64,000 nt of DNA from Lihuaxuella thermophila (lineage in GTDB: Bacteria > Bacillota > Bacilli > Thermoactinomycetales > Thermoactinomycetaceae), in NCBI RefSeq assembly GCF_900110165.1, contig NZ_FOCQ01000007.1, positions 1 through 64,000 on the forward strand, in the 5' to 3' direction. Position 1 is the first letter of the stretch, and each line of letters begins with the position of its first letter. Of the stretch, positions 46,191 through 56,106 are shown one piece after another. The position numbers were made by a program, and so were the translations under genes. Below the pieces are notes generated by a model. It did not search any database. It saw only the letters and a list, made by a program, of their open reading frames with translations, and was not told where the DNA came from.

Positions 46191-47148
46191 GGTTCTCCCG
46201 CCTCCCTGATGTTTGATTCGCAGACTGGATGGACATGACGGTAGCCTCAATATATTCTTTGGCCATCTTCGCATATTTGTAAGGATCGGCGATGGCAGGG
46301 TCCTGTTCGGCCTCTACGATCCACCAGCCGTCATAGCCTCTTTCAATCAGTTCTTTGAAGATGGGTTTAAAATCAATGCATCCCTGTGGATCCCCGGGGA
46401 CGGTAAACAATCCTTTCAATACCGCCGTTCGGAAATCGAGATTTTCCTTTCTGACGTACTCCAAAACATCGTGCCGGACATTTTTTAAATGAACGTATTG
46501 GATCCGGTCATAATATTTCGTGAGCAGTTCCAGCGGATCATACCCCCCGTAGAGGGCATGCCCCGTATCGTACAGCAGGTGAACCAGATCAGGGTCGGTC
46601 AACTCCATCAAGCGGTCAATCTCTTCCCGCGTTTCGACGACCGTACCGGCATGGAAGTGATAAACCAGCTCCATTCCGTTTTCCCGGCACAGCTTGGCTG
46701 CCCGGTGCAGCCCGTTCACCAGTGATTTCCATTCGCTGTCCGTCAGCTTTTGGACAGTCATTTCTTCCTGGGAACGACGGGGATCCCAATGCATCGAACC
46801 TCCCATTTCGCATACAATCACATGCTTGCATCCCATTTCGCGCAGATAGTTAACCCATTCGTGAAAGGATTGAAGTTCCTCATCCAAACGAGTTGCATCA
46901 GAAAACAAGGTTCCCACAAATTTGCTCGCCAGCTGTATCCCGTACTCGTCCAATTTGGCTTTCAGGCTCGGAGGGTCTTGCATGAACAGGCGTCCCATTT
47001 CGGTGGAAACATATCCGAGCGAGGACATTTCGGATAAAACCTGATCCTGAGTATAGTGGTCGCCGAGACCGGGGATATCATCATTGACCCAGCTGATCGG
47101 GGCGATTCCGATCCGGAAATGACGGGTCTCTGTCTGATTCACTGACAT
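46183..47148 (-). CDS. iolE: Inosose dehydratase IolE
   Basis: Dehydrates 2-keto-myo-inositol. A 321-residue TIM-barrel of the AP-endonuclease-2 fold: APISWVNDDIPGLGDHY near residue 14, YVSTEMGRLF near 45, ELVYHFHAGTVVET near 160, LLYDTGHALYGGYDPL near 195, VHLKNVR, and WWIVEAEQDP near 280. His, Asp and Glu metal ligands are present. ATG 47148 has AGAGGTG; spaced 19 bases after iolD. Confidence 0.96.
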   Translation of the reverse strand: MSVNQTETRHFRIGIAPISWVNDDIPGLGDHYTQDQVLSEMSSLGYVSTEMGRLFMQDPPSLKAKLDEYGIQLASKFVGTLFSDATRLDEELQSFHEWVNYLREMGCKHVIVCEMGGSMHWDPRRSQEEMTVQKLTDSEWKSLVNGLHRAAKLCRENGMELVYHFHAGTVVETREEIDRLMELTDPDLVHLLYDTGHALYGGYDPLELLTKYYDRIQYVHLKNVRHDVLEYVRKENLDFRTAVLKGLFTVPGDPQGCIDFKPIFKELIERGYDGWWIVEAEQDPAIADPYKYAKMAKEYIEATVMSIQSANQTSGRRENRE

Positions 47149-47167
47149 GTTCCGCACCTCTTTGCGA

Positions 47168-49102
47168 TTAGTATTTTCTCGCTCTCTTCAGGCTGTTTTC
47201 TTTATTCTGATAGGCTTGATTGACCTTGGGATTCTTCGAAACACCCGCAATGCCGACATGCCACCAGGATTCATAACCGTCCGTCATCGTTTTGGGAAGA
47301 ACTTTGATATCGATCAACGTAGAGACCGTTTGCTTTTTGGCGTCCCGGATGGCTGCCCGCAATTCTTCCAAGGTTCTTACGCTGTATGTTTTCACGCCAT
47401 ATCCGGCTGCGCTTTGTGCAAAATCGATCTTCATGAAGCTTCCGTCCAACCGGCCCGTTTCCGGATTTCGATAGCGGAACTCTGTTCCGAAGCTGCCCAT
47501 CCCGTTTCCCATTTGCAAATTGTTGATGCACCCGAACCCTGCGTTATCAAAGAGCAGCACATTGATTTTTTTACCTTCCTGGATACTGGTGACGAGTTCG
47601 GAATGCAGCATTAAGTAGCTTCCGTCCCCCGTCATGGCATAAACTTCTTTGTCCGGTTCAGCCATTTTAATGCCAAGCGCCCCGGATATTTCGTATCCCA
47701 TGCAGGAGTACCCGTATTCCATATGGTATGTGTTCGGGCGGCGGGACTCCCACATTCGTTGCAGATCTCCGGGAAGGCTTCCCGATGCCCCGACGATAAT
47801 GGCATCTTCATCGATCAGTCGATTCACTTCCCCGATCACTTCGGTTTGGGTCAGGCATGATTGATAGGTTTCAGCAAATTCGGGCAGTACTTCATCCAGT
47901 TGGCCGGCCACTTCGGGTTTAAATCCTTCATCCTTGTAGCGGATTTGGTGGAGCCGGTTCAACTCGGCTTGCCACGCCTCTTTGGCTGCTCTAATTTCAT
48001 GGGTATATCCTGAACGGTAACCGATCGATTCCAGCTCCTTCTCCAGCGCGAGAAGAGCCAGTTTGGCGTCTGCCACAATCTTTGCCGCATCCAGCTTATA
48101 GGCGTGGTATTCGGAGACGTTGATGGTTAAGAAATTCACATCAGGGTTTTCGAAGAGTTGCTTGGATCCCGTTGTAAAGTCGGAATATCTCGTGCCGACG
48201 CCAATGACAAGGTCGGCTTCTTTGGCGATCCGGTTGGCAGCCAGATTGCCGGTGACCCCGATTCCTCCCAGATTATAGGCATGGGAGCTTTCGATTGCAC
48301 TTTTTCCGGCCTGGGTCTCCCCATAGGGAATGTTGAACTTCTCGGCAAACCGCTTTAATGCGTCGGCCGCTTCGGAGTAACGGACACCCCCGCCGCAGAT
48401 GATGACCGGCTTTTTCTTTCTTTTGATCAACTCCACCGCATCTTTCAGATCCGAATGGGTGGGAACGCGGCGTTCAATCCGGTGGACTCGTTTTTGGAAG
48501 AAATACTCGGGGAAGTCATATACTTCTCCTTGCACATCTTGCGGAAGGGCGATGGTGACGGCTCCGGTATCAGCCGGGTGGGTGAGAACACGCATCGCGT
48601 TGATCATGGCCGTCATCAATTGTTCCGGCCGGTTGATGCGATCCCAATACTTGCTGACCGCTCGGAACGCATCATTGGTTGTCACGGTTAAGTCATGGAC
48701 ATGCTCGATCTGCTGAAGAACCGGGTCCGGTTGTCGTGTGGCAAACGTATCGCCGGGCAGCAACAAAACCGGGATGTTATTGGCGGAAGCCGTCGCCGCG
48801 GCCGTTACCATATTGGCTGCCCCGGGCCCGACAGAGGAGGTGCAGGCCATGATCTGCTTGCGGTGCTTTTGTTTCGCGAATGCCACGGCTGCATGCGCCA
48901 TTCCCTGTTCATTCCGGCCCTGATAAACTTCAAGTTCTCCCGGATCTTCTTCCAGTGCCTGCCCCAATCCCAGAACATTCCCATGGCCGAAGATGGTGAA
49001 AATTCCTTTGACAAACTTCTGCTCAACTCCGTCAAACTCAACATATTGCTGATTCAAGAATTTAACCAATGCTTGAGCCGTTGTTAACCTGATGGTTTTC
49101 AT
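47168..49102 (-). CDS. iolD: Trihydroxycyclohexane-dione hydrolase IolD
   Basis: A ThDP-dependent enzyme that opens the ring of 3D-trihydroxycyclohexane-1,2-dione to 5-deoxy-glucuronate. The 644-residue protein has [12 protein letters not shown] near residue 35, a catalytic Glu in [13 protein letters not shown] near 55, and the ThDP-binding GDG...N motif as [30 protein letters not shown] near 480. The C-terminal SWWHVGIAG is typical of IolD. ATG 49102 is preferred over an upstream GTG. An AAGCGCTT operator lies about 30 bases upstream, between iolI and iolD. Confidence 0.95.
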   Translation of the reverse strand: MKTIRLTTAQALVKFLNQQYVEFDGVEQKFVKGIFTIFGHGNVLGLGQALEEDPGELEVYQGRNEQGMAHAAVAFAKQKHRKQIMACTSSVGPGAANMVTAAATASANNIPVLLLPGDTFATRQPDPVLQQIEHVHDLTVTTNDAFRAVSKYWDRINRPEQLMTAMINAMRVLTHPADTGAVTIALPQDVQGEVYDFPEYFFQKRVHRIERRVPTHSDLKDAVELIKRKKKPVIICGGGVRYSEAADALKRFAEKFNIPYGETQAGKSAIESSHAYNLGGIGVTGNLAANRIAKEADLVIGVGTRYSDFTTGSKQLFENPDVNFLTINVSEYHAYKLDAAKIVADAKLALLALEKELESIGYRSGYTHEIRAAKEAWQAELNRLHQIRYKDEGFKPEVAGQLDEVLPEFAETYQSCLTQTEVIGEVNRLIDEDAIIVGASGSLPGDLQRMWESRRPNTYHMEYGYSCMGYEISGALGIKMAEPDKEVYAMTGDGSYLMLHSELVTSIQEGKKINVLLFDNAGFGCINNLQMGNGMGSFGTEFRYRNPETGRLDGSFMKIDFAQSAAGYGVKTYSVRTLEELRAAIRDAKKQTVSTLIDIKVLPKTMTDGYESWWHVGIAGVSKNPKVNQAYQNKENSLKRARKY

Positions 49103-49132
49103 TCGTTCATTTCCCACCTTACTATTGGGGTT

Positions 49133-49140
49133 AAGCGCTT
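49133..49140. promoter_or_regulatory. LacI-type operator before iolD
   Basis: TTAAGCGCTTCA with a palindromic AAGCGCTT core, 31 bases upstream of the iolD ATG. Confidence 0.65.
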
Positions 49141-49165
49141 CACACGAGACGTAACAAAAGAGACT

Positions 49166-50002
49166 CTACCCTCGTTCAAAATATTTGCCGACCACATTCT
49201 CGGTCGTCTCTTTGGCTACCCGAATCACCCGATCGACATCCCATTCCCAATATTCCGGTCTGAATAATTCGATCGATGCCATGTCCTCATAACCAATCTC
49301 CTTCAATGTGCCTAAGATGCCATCCAGATCAACCGCTCCATGTCCGGGCCATACTCTGTGATGATCCCGTAATGCTCCGGGAGGCAGATCTTCACAGTCA
49401 TCGATGTGAAACACGAAAATTTTGTTTGGGTCCGCGTTCTTGAGGTCTTGAATATTTGAGTTCATGGCGTGGAAGTGAAAGCAATCCAGCACGATCCCTA
49501 CATGATCGCTGTTCACTTCTTCTACAATTTCATAGGCTTGGCCAAATGTATTGACCGAACAGTTGGGATAACCGCAAAATTCCAACGACAATTTCATGTC
49601 AAAGGGTTGTGCCAGTTCCATCAGCTCATGTAAAACCCTTACCGTTTCCTCTTTGATCTGCGCCTGAGTGTAGTCTCCGATGTCAAAGGTCGGGACAACA
49701 ATGACTTTTTTACAATCAATCACTTCGCCGATCCGGCAAAGAAATTTTAATTCCTCTTGAATTTGCCGATATCCGGCTTCATCCCTGAAAGTGATAAATT
49801 CTAACGCGTTGAAAGCGTATGGCTTGATTCTGTTATTTTCAAAAAAAGCTTTCAGATCTTGTGCCGTATTTTCTGTTAAATACTCCTTCAGCTTATCCAA
49901 TCTGATTTCAATGAAGTCGTATCCGTGCTTCTCACACAGTTCCAGATCCTTCTTAAGAGTGGAGGATTTCATCGTTGTCGCTTGATTAAATGATATTTTC
50001 AT
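49166..50002 (-). CDS. iolI: Inosose isomerase IolI
   Basis: A 278-residue TIM-barrel metal enzyme interconverting 2-keto-myo-inositol and 1-keto-D-chiro-inositol. The length is that of the Bacillus subtilis protein, and many segments look alike: NQATTMKSSTLKKDLELCEKHGYDFIEIR, then ALEFITF, LEFCGYPNCSVNTFGQAYEIV, LDCFHFHAM near residue 180, FHIDDCEDLP, and a C-terminal ELFRPEYWEW. Metal-binding Glu, Asp, His and Glu are all in place. GAGGT lies 12 bases before the ATG. It follows the ABC permease by about 22 bases. Confidence 0.93.
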   Translation of the reverse strand: MKISFNQATTMKSSTLKKDLELCEKHGYDFIEIRLDKLKEYLTENTAQDLKAFFENNRIKPYAFNALEFITFRDEAGYRQIQEELKFLCRIGEVIDCKKVIVVPTFDIGDYTQAQIKEETVRVLHELMELAQPFDMKLSLEFCGYPNCSVNTFGQAYEIVEEVNSDHVGIVLDCFHFHAMNSNIQDLKNADPNKIFVFHIDDCEDLPPGALRDHHRVWPGHGAVDLDGILGTLKEIGYEDMASIELFRPEYWEWDVDRVIRVAKETTENVVGKYFERG

Positions 50003-50024
50003 AAAAAATCAGAACCTCTTCACT

Positions 50025-51032
50025 TTAGGATTTTTTTTGTTTCCGGGAATCGAGAAGAACAGCGGCGACGATAATCGCTCCTTTTAAGATTTGCTGCCAG
50101 TAGGAGGATACATTCAACAGATCCAGTCCATTGTTGAGCACGCCGATGATCAATGCACCGATCATCGTGCCCGGAATGGTGCCGATTCCGCCGGATAAGC
50201 TGGTTCCGCCGATGACTGCGGCAGCGATCGCATCCAACTCATACATTTGTCCCATACTGGGCTGACCCGCACTTACTCTGGCAGTTAGCATCAGGCCGGC
50301 AATGGCGGACAATAAACCGGCATAGGTATAAATCAGAATTTTGTAACGATCTACATTAATCCCGCAAATTCTGGCGGCCTGCTCATTGCCTCCGATCGCA
50401 TACGTATATTTTCCAAATTTGGTCTTGCTCAAGAGCAAATGCGAGATAATTCCCATGATCAGAAACACAATAATCGGAAACGGGATCCCCAATATTTCTC
50501 CTCTTCCGAGAAATGAAAACGAATCCGACAAATTTCCAATCGGTCTTCCATCACTATATAGCAAGGCCAACCCTCTGGCAGCCGTCATCATCCCCAACGT
50601 GGCGATAAATGGAGGGATATTCCCCTTCGCCGAAATGGTACCGTTAATACAGCCGGCAAGTACACCAATGGCGAGGCCGATCGCAATCGGGACGATCAAC
50701 GGATACTCTCCGGGATGGGCAAAACTGGCAGCGACCACGGAGACTAATGCAATCACCGAACCCGAGGACAGATCGATTCCCGTCGTAATAATGACCATTG
50801 TTACACCCATCGCGACGATTCCGATAAAGGAAATTTGGCGCACGACGTTCATCAAGTTATAGACATTCAGGAATGCAGGTGAAAGAAAGGACATCAGAAC
50901 AACCATGCCGATAAAGATGAGAAAGATTCCGTAACGGCTGAACAGATGAGACAACTTCTCTTTCCAGCCGGCACGCTTGACACGGTCGCCGAGCATCGCA
51001 GGATGATTTGCGACATTTTCTTGACTCTTCAT
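50025..51032 (-). CDS. Sugar ABC transporter permease (RbsC-like)
   Basis: A 335-residue membrane protein with 8-10 hydrophobic segments, family BPD_transp_2. It has the characteristic GVTMVIITTGIDLSSGSVIAL near residue 75, NGTISAKGNIPPFIATLGMM near 128, YAIGGNEQAARICGINVDRYKI near 215 and GGTSLSGGIGTIPGTMIGAL near 275. Forms the channel of the importer with the ATPase and binding protein next door. GAGGAGGA precedes the ATG. Context predicts inositol or a similar polyol. Confidence 0.92.
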   Translation of the reverse strand: MKSQENVANHPAMLGDRVKRAGWKEKLSHLFSRYGIFLIFIGMVVLMSFLSPAFLNVYNLMNVVRQISFIGIVAMGVTMVIITTGIDLSSGSVIALVSVVAASFAHPGEYPLIVPIAIGLAIGVLAGCINGTISAKGNIPPFIATLGMMTAARGLALLYSDGRPIGNLSDSFSFLGRGEILGIPFPIIVFLIMGIISHLLLSKTKFGKYTYAIGGNEQAARICGINVDRYKILIYTYAGLLSAIAGLMLTARVSAGQPSMGQMYELDAIAAAVIGGTSLSGGIGTIPGTMIGALIIGVLNNGLDLLNVSSYWQQILKGAIIVAAVLLDSRKQKKS

Positions 51033-51056
51033 GCTTCAGTCCTCCTCAGGCTTTCT

Positions 51057-52547
51057 CTACTGGTAAGCCAGTTCCAGTATTTTTTCCTGGCTCGCTTCTT
51101 CTCTGGTTAATTCTCCCTTTTTATTCCCTTCATGCATGACGATGATTCGATCGCTCATGCCCAAAATCTCCGGTAACTCAGAGGAAATCATGATGATGGC
51201 TTTTCCCTCCCGGGCCAATTTTGACATGAGCTTGTGTATTTCTGATTTGGCCCCTACATCCACCCCCCGGGTCGGTTCATCTAAAATGAGTACATCAGGG
51301 TCATTGAGCAGCCATCTGGCCAACAGCACCTTTTGCTGGTTTCCTCCGCTTAAATTCAAGATGAGCTGATTTAAATTGGGGGTTTTTATATTTAACCGTT
51401 CGATCTGTTCATCACATGCCTTCTTGACCGACTTGCTGTGAACGAGACCATACTTGATAAAACGATCCAGACTTGAAATCGTCATATTATCCCTGACGGA
51501 GAGCGGGAGAAAAGCACCCGTTAATTTACGGTCTTCGGTTAACAACGCCATTTTGTGCCGGATCGCATCTGCGGGTGAATGGATCTTTACTCTGTTGCCA
51601 TGAAGATAAATTTCACCGGACGTAGGGGGATGGATGCCAAAAATGCTCTCAATGAGTTCTGTCCTTCCTGAACCCATCAATCCCGCGATTCCCAGAATCT
51701 CTCCTTTCCTCACCTCAAAACTGACATTGCTGAATTTTCCTGCTCTGGACAGATTCTTAACAGACAAAGCAACCTCTTTAATTTCAGCCTTCTCCTTATG
51801 GAAAACCTGTTTGATCTCCCGTCCGACCATCATCTGAATCAATAAATCCTGGTTCAATTCGCCAGCCGCTTGGGTCCCGATATATTGGCCGTCTCTCAAC
51901 ACGGTGATTTCGTCGCAAATCTTAAAAATTTCATCCATTTTATGGGAAATATAGATGATCGATACCCTTTTTTTCTTTAAAGAACGAATGATTTCAAATA
52001 GATGCTCCACTTCCTTCTCTGTAATCGCCGAGGTGGGCTCATCCATGATGATCAGATCTGCGTGATAGGAGACAGCCTTTGCGATTTCAACCATTTGCAT
52101 ATTGGCAATGCTCAAATCGTTCATCTTTGCCGTCGGATCGACATGAATCTGCAAGGATTGCAACAACTTTCTGGTATCCTCGATCATTTTCTTTGTATTG
52201 ACCCATCCGGTCTTTCCATAAACAGGCTCCCTGCCCAGGAAAATATTTTCGGCAACGGTCATGTACGGGACCGGGCTTAATTCCTGATGGATCATCGATA
52301 TTCCTTGATCAAGTGCATCTTTGGGACCTGACAATTTCAATTCTTTTCCCTTAAATTTCATCGTTCCGCTGTCAGGCGTGTACATTCCGAAGATAATTTT
52401 CATCAGCGTTGATTTACCTGCACCATTCTCCCCCATCAATGCATGGACGGTTCCTTTTTTCACCTTTAGCCGGATCTTGTCGAGCGCCTTGACACCGGGG
52501 AATTCTTTGCTTATATTCTCCATTTCCAGAATATATTCAGTGCCCAC
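51057..52547 (-). CDS. Sugar ABC transporter ATPase, two ABC domains (RbsA/MglA-like)
   Basis: A 496-residue tandem ABC protein. Domain 1 has [16 protein letters not shown] near residue 40, NLSGGNQ-like signature ([14 protein letters not shown]), DEPTSAI near 165. Domain 2 has [16 protein letters not shown] near 285, [17 protein letters not shown] near 395 and [18 protein letters not shown] near 420. This is the usual form in ribose/galactose/inositol importers. GTG start at 52547 follows GGAGGTGG; longer frames upstream are not supported. Spaced 24 bases before the permease. Confidence 0.93.
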   Translation of the reverse strand: MGTEYILEMENISKEFPGVKALDKIRLKVKKGTVHALMGENGAGKSTLMKIIFGMYTPDSGTMKFKGKELKLSGPKDALDQGISMIHQELSPVPYMTVAENIFLGREPVYGKTGWVNTKKMIEDTRKLLQSLQIHVDPTAKMNDLSIANMQMVEIAKAVSYHADLIIMDEPTSAITEKEVEHLFEIIRSLKKKRVSIIYISHKMDEIFKICDEITVLRDGQYIGTQAAGELNQDLLIQMMVGREIKQVFHKEKAEIKEVALSVKNLSRAGKFSNVSFEVRKGEILGIAGLMGSGRTELIESIFGIHPPTSGEIYLHGNRVKIHSPADAIRHKMALLTEDRKLTGAFLPLSVRDNMTISSLDRFIKYGLVHSKSVKKACDEQIERLNIKTPNLNQLILNLSGGNQQKVLLARWLLNDPDVLILDEPTRGVDVGAKSEIHKLMSKLAREGKAIIMISSELPEILGMSDRIIVMHEGNKKGELTREEASQEKILELAYQ

Positions 52548-52626
52548 CTGTTCCCACCTCCAATGCCATGACCGGAGGAGGCCGCTTGAACGAACGATGG
52601 AGCGGCTCCTCCAATCATTCAATTCT

Positions 52627-53589
52627 TTATTTCCATTTGCTTATATATTTTTCTACATTTTCTTTCGTAATTAATTCGTACGGGATCCACACGAATTTGT
52701 TGTTCAACTTTTCACCCCTGGCAGCTTTCACCGCCGTTTCCACCGCACCTCTGCCTTGTCCCATCGGATCTTGGAACACGGAAACTTTCAGCTTTCCTGC
52801 TTTTACATATTCCAGGGCGTCAGGTGTACCATCAACACCGGCTACAACAACATCGTTCAGTTTGCCTGCGGCTTCCAGGGCCATAATGGCTCCAATCGCC
52901 ATCTCATCGTTATTGGCTACGACAGCGTCAATTTTCTCCCCGGATTGAATCCAGTTTTCCATCAACTGGATTCCTTCTGCTCTCTGCCATTTGGCCGTTC
53001 CTTCACGTACGATTTTCATGCCCGGATTTTTCTTAACAACTTGTTTATTTCCTTCCGTTCTCTTCACTGTAGCTTCGTGACCCAGTTCACCGTTCATAAT
53101 GGCTACATTGCCCTTTCCGCCCAACAATTCCGCCACTTTTTCCATTTGCATGGTCCCGGCCTGAATCGATTCGGATCCTACATAAGCATAGATTTTATCC
53201 AAAACATCTTTGGTTGGTATTCGATTGACCACGACTACCGGAACGTTGGCGGAATTGGCTTCTTCGACCATCGGTTTCACCGCACTGGTATCAACAGGGC
53301 AAATGATAATGGCGTCTACCCCTTCCGCAAGAAAGGTTTCCACTTGTGATAACTGTTTGCTGGCGTCATTTTTGGCATCCACCATTTTCACTTCAACTTC
53401 TATGTGTTCTTGGTCGTACTTTTTCATGGCATCATACAGGTAGGATAGCCACTTATCATCGAATACAGGCATCGCCGCACCGATGACGATTTTATCCTTG
53501 TTCTTGCCTGCTAAAGCGTTACAACCCGTTAGGAAACTAAACGATAAAGCCAATACCATAAACCAGCTCAACGCTTTTTTTGCTTTCAT
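52627..53589 (-). CDS. Sugar-binding lipoprotein (RbsB/IatA-like)
   Basis: A 320-residue substrate-binding protein. The signal ends in a lipobox LTGC at residue ~23, then a short linker and a type I periplasmic-binding fold ([65 protein letters not shown]). AAGGAGG sits eight bases before the ATG. First gene of the ABC importer; an AAGCGCTT operator lies 51 bases upstream. Substrate most likely inositol from the neighbouring iol genes; this is inferred. Confidence 0.9.
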   Translation of the reverse strand: MKAKKALSWFMVLALSFSFLTGCNALAGKNKDKIVIGAAMPVFDDKWLSYLYDAMKKYDQEHIEVEVKMVDAKNDASKQLSQVETFLAEGVDAIIICPVDTSAVKPMVEEANSANVPVVVVNRIPTKDVLDKIYAYVGSESIQAGTMQMEKVAELLGGKGNVAIMNGELGHEATVKRTEGNKQVVKKNPGMKIVREGTAKWQRAEGIQLMENWIQSGEKIDAVVANNDEMAIGAIMALEAAGKLNDVVVAGVDGTPDALEYVKAGKLKVSVFQDPMGQGRGAVETAVKAARGEKLNNKFVWIPYELITKENVEKYISKWK

Positions 53590-53639
53590 CACGAATCCCT
53601 CCTTAATTTAGCGAAGAATCAGCAAAATGCATTCGTTGG

Positions 53640-53647
53640 AAGCGCTT
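53640..53647. promoter_or_regulatory. LacI-type operator before the sugar-binding protein
   Basis: GGAAGCGCTTTC with an AAGCGCTT core, about 50 bases upstream of the ABC binding-protein start. Confidence 0.62.
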
Positions 53648-53717
53648 TCTATCCGGATCAAGGAATGAGTCCGTCTAATTCAAACTCCGTTCCGGGTGAA
53701 ACGGACTATTTCTCAAC

Positions 53718-54890
53718 TCAATCGTGGATCGCTTCCGAAACCTTCACCCAACTTCGGGTTTTGACGGATTCTTCTACAGCTTCCAATACAGCCTGGTTTC
53801 TAACCCCGTCTTCAAAATCGGGCTTGGGATTATATCCTTTGGATATCCCGTTCATTAACTCGGATACGATGTTGATGAACGTATGCTCATAACCGATAAT
53901 ATGACCGGCAGGCCAATAGGCTGCGGCATAAGGGTGTTCCTCCTCGGTGCAATGAATCGTCCTGAAACCTTGTAATCCCGGTTCATCATCCAGATACACT
54001 TGCAGATTGTTCAAATTCTCCATATCCCAGCGGATCGATCCTTTTTCACCGTTAATCTCGAAGCGATTCCCCGCCCGGTTGCCCTTGCTGAAACGGGAAG
54101 ATTCAAAGGTTCCCAGGGCCCCGTTTTTAAACCGGGCTATAAATACCGCAGCGTCATCAACGGTTACTTCTCCCCACTCGTCGCTTTCAATCCGCCCCTT
54201 TAAATGATCCGTCATCGAGCCGATCGGACGTTTTTTGATAAAGGTTTCCATCATTCCTGCCACTTCGCTGAATTCCCCCACTAAGAATCGCGCCAGGTCG
54301 ATAATATGAGCCCCCAGATCGCCGAGAGTCCCGCCTCCCGATACTTCCTTCCGCAGACGCCAGATGAGGGGGAAATGAGGGTCCATTAACCAATCCTGCA
54401 GGAAAGTGGCACGGATGTGATAGATCTTGCCCAACCGCCCTTCTTCTATTAACTGTTTGGCAAATTGGACTGCCGGAGCAAAACGATAATTATGGCAAAT
54501 CATATGAATCACTCCGGCCTTATTGACAGCCTCCAGCATTCGTTTGGCTTGTTCCAGAGACATAGCCAGCGGTTTTTCACAAAATACATGCTTGCCGACC
54601 TCAGCTGCCGCAATCGCGATTTCAGCATGCGTATCATTGGGGGTGACGATATCGATCAAATCGATATCATCTCTCTCGATCAAGCGGCGCCAGTCCGTTT
54701 CGACGGAGGCCCAACCCATTTTGTCTGCCGCGATTTGAACCGCTTTTTCATTCCGGCCTGCAATCGCTTGCAGGACCGGAATCGTATCTGTATCAAAATA
54801 GAACGGAAAATCACGGTAAGCGTGAGAGTGGGCCCTACCCATCAGCCTGTAGCCAACCATCCCTACCCGGATCTGCTTTTTCGGCTTCAT
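53718..54890 (-). CDS. Gfo/Idh/MocA oxidoreductase, probable inositol-type dehydrogenase
   Basis: A 390-residue NAD-linked dehydrogenase: RVGMVGYRLMGRAHSHAY Rossmann start, PNDTHAEIAIAA near residue 85, HVFCEKPLAM near 100 with the catalytic Lys, GGGTLGDLGAHIIDLARFLVG near 185 with the substrate-binding His and Asp, and YLDDEPG near 300. Longer than IolG (about 340 residues) and similar to IolX/IolU-type enzymes or levoglucosan/glucoside dehydrogenases. Its substrate is likely an inositol isomer or derivative. GGGAGA precedes the ATG. An imperfect operator-like GGAAAGCGCCTTC lies upstream at 54942-54954. Confidence 0.85.
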   Translation of the reverse strand: MKPKKQIRVGMVGYRLMGRAHSHAYRDFPFYFDTDTIPVLQAIAGRNEKAVQIAADKMGWASVETDWRRLIERDDIDLIDIVTPNDTHAEIAIAAAEVGKHVFCEKPLAMSLEQAKRMLEAVNKAGVIHMICHNYRFAPAVQFAKQLIEEGRLGKIYHIRATFLQDWLMDPHFPLIWRLRKEVSGGGTLGDLGAHIIDLARFLVGEFSEVAGMMETFIKKRPIGSMTDHLKGRIESDEWGEVTVDDAAVFIARFKNGALGTFESSRFSKGNRAGNRFEINGEKGSIRWDMENLNNLQVYLDDEPGLQGFRTIHCTEEEHPYAAAYWPAGHIIGYEHTFINIVSELMNGISKGYNPKPDFEDGVRNQAVLEAVEESVKTRSWVKVSEAIHD

Positions 54891-54976
54891 ATTCTCCCAA
54901 CCTTTTCAATCAAGTTTCATTTCTCCCATTATTCTCCAAACGGAAAGCGCCTTCATTCTTCGGGAAAATGCATCCA

Positions 54977-55972
54977 TTAAACCCTGTGCCGAAAATCGAT
55001 CGTTTTTCCTGTTTTAGCACTTTCATAAATGGCTTCAAGCAATTGAATGGAACGATATCCGTCCTCAGCAGTGACCGGAGGTTGGGTTCCTTTGACAATG
55101 GCATCAATGAACAGACGGTCTTCTTCTGTATAGCCCCATTTTTCCTCGATGGACAGCTGGTAAAAATCGCTGATCTGTGCGGCTTGATTTAATCCGGGAG
55201 CATACATTACCTTCTCCAACTCCTGGGTGGCGATGGTAGAATATTTTCCGTAAACCTCGATGCTCTCAAACGGAAAGCTCCATCCGGCGTGAGCATAGGT
55301 GACAAAGTTCGCGATCGTGCCCGATTCAAAGGTGAGCATGATCGCAAAAGTATCCAGTTCCGAGTCTGAGATATTTTGTCTCGCTTCTACGTGAACCGTT
55401 TGCACTTCGCCAAATAAATAACGGCTTAAATCCATGAGATGAAACGGTGTTTCATAAAGGAACCCGCCCGTCACCCGGGGATTGGAAGTCCAGGCGGGGT
55501 TTAATAACTCTCCCCGGTTCATCTTGATATTGGCTAAGTAAGGTGTCACCTCACCGGAAGCGATCCATTCCTTTACCCGCTTGTAGACCGAAGCATAGCG
55601 GCGATTCATTCCCAGATTGTATACAGCCTTTGACTTTGCCGCAGCTTCTTTGATTTGCTCCGCTTCTGCCAGAGAGGTGGCCATCGGTTTTTCGGAAAAG
55701 ACATGAATATGATTTTCCAGACACTTGAGGACCGGTTCCACATGCAACGTATTGGGGGTGGTTACATATACCGCATCGACGCCCAGCTCAAATAAATCTT
55801 CCAGACTTGAAACGGCTTTGGCATTCCCCGCTTCATTCGCCAAAGCAGCTGCCTTTTGTTCAAAAATATCCGCTACTCCGACAATCTCCACTCGCTCATC
55901 CTTGTTCAGAATCGCGGTGTGTACCTTGGCAATCCCGCCAGCTCCCAATATTCCAACTTTGACTTCAGCCAT
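54977..55972 (-). CDS. Gfo/Idh/MocA oxidoreductase, second
   Basis: A 331-residue protein with VGILGAGGIAKVHTAIL at the start, PNTLHVEPVLKC near residue 77, VFSEKPMAT with the catalytic Lys near 95, GMNRRYASVYKRV near 122, and PFHLMDLSRYLFGE near 180. The His and Asp of the usual catalytic pair fall in that last motif. Distinct from the other two dehydrogenases in the cluster. AAGGAGAG precedes the ATG, and two AAGCGCTT palindromes lie between it and the LacI gene. Confidence 0.85.
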   Translation of the reverse strand: MAEVKVGILGAGGIAKVHTAILNKDERVEIVGVADIFEQKAAALANEAGNAKAVSSLEDLFELGVDAVYVTTPNTLHVEPVLKCLENHIHVFSEKPMATSLAEAEQIKEAAAKSKAVYNLGMNRRYASVYKRVKEWIASGEVTPYLANIKMNRGELLNPAWTSNPRVTGGFLYETPFHLMDLSRYLFGEVQTVHVEARQNISDSELDTFAIMLTFESGTIANFVTYAHAGWSFPFESIEVYGKYSTIATQELEKVMYAPGLNQAAQISDFYQLSIEEKWGYTEEDRLFIDAIVKGTQPPVTAEDGYRSIQLLEAIYESAKTGKTIDFRHRV

Positions 55973-56017
55973 TTTTCTGCTCTCCTTCGCTGGTTATTCG
56001 CCCGGGTATATGAAAGA

Positions 56018-56025
56018 AAGCGCTT
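56018..56025. promoter_or_regulatory. LacI-type operator, first upstream of Gfo/Idh 2
   Basis: GAAAGCGCTTTAC, core AAGCGCTT, 46 bases upstream of the dehydrogenase at 55972. Confidence 0.65.
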
Positions 56026-56082
56026 TACATTTTCTTCACGATGAACGGCTCTCTACGACGTCTTACCCAGACGGACGACGTG

Positions 56083-56090
56083 AAGCGCTT
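56083..56090. promoter_or_regulatory. LacI-type operator, second upstream of Gfo/Idh 2
   Basis: TGAAGCGCTTCA is a perfect 12-bp palindrome (56081-56092), 65 bases from the first site. It lies just beyond the lacI stop. Confidence 0.7.
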
Positions 56091-56106
56091 CACTTTTACT
56101 TATCTC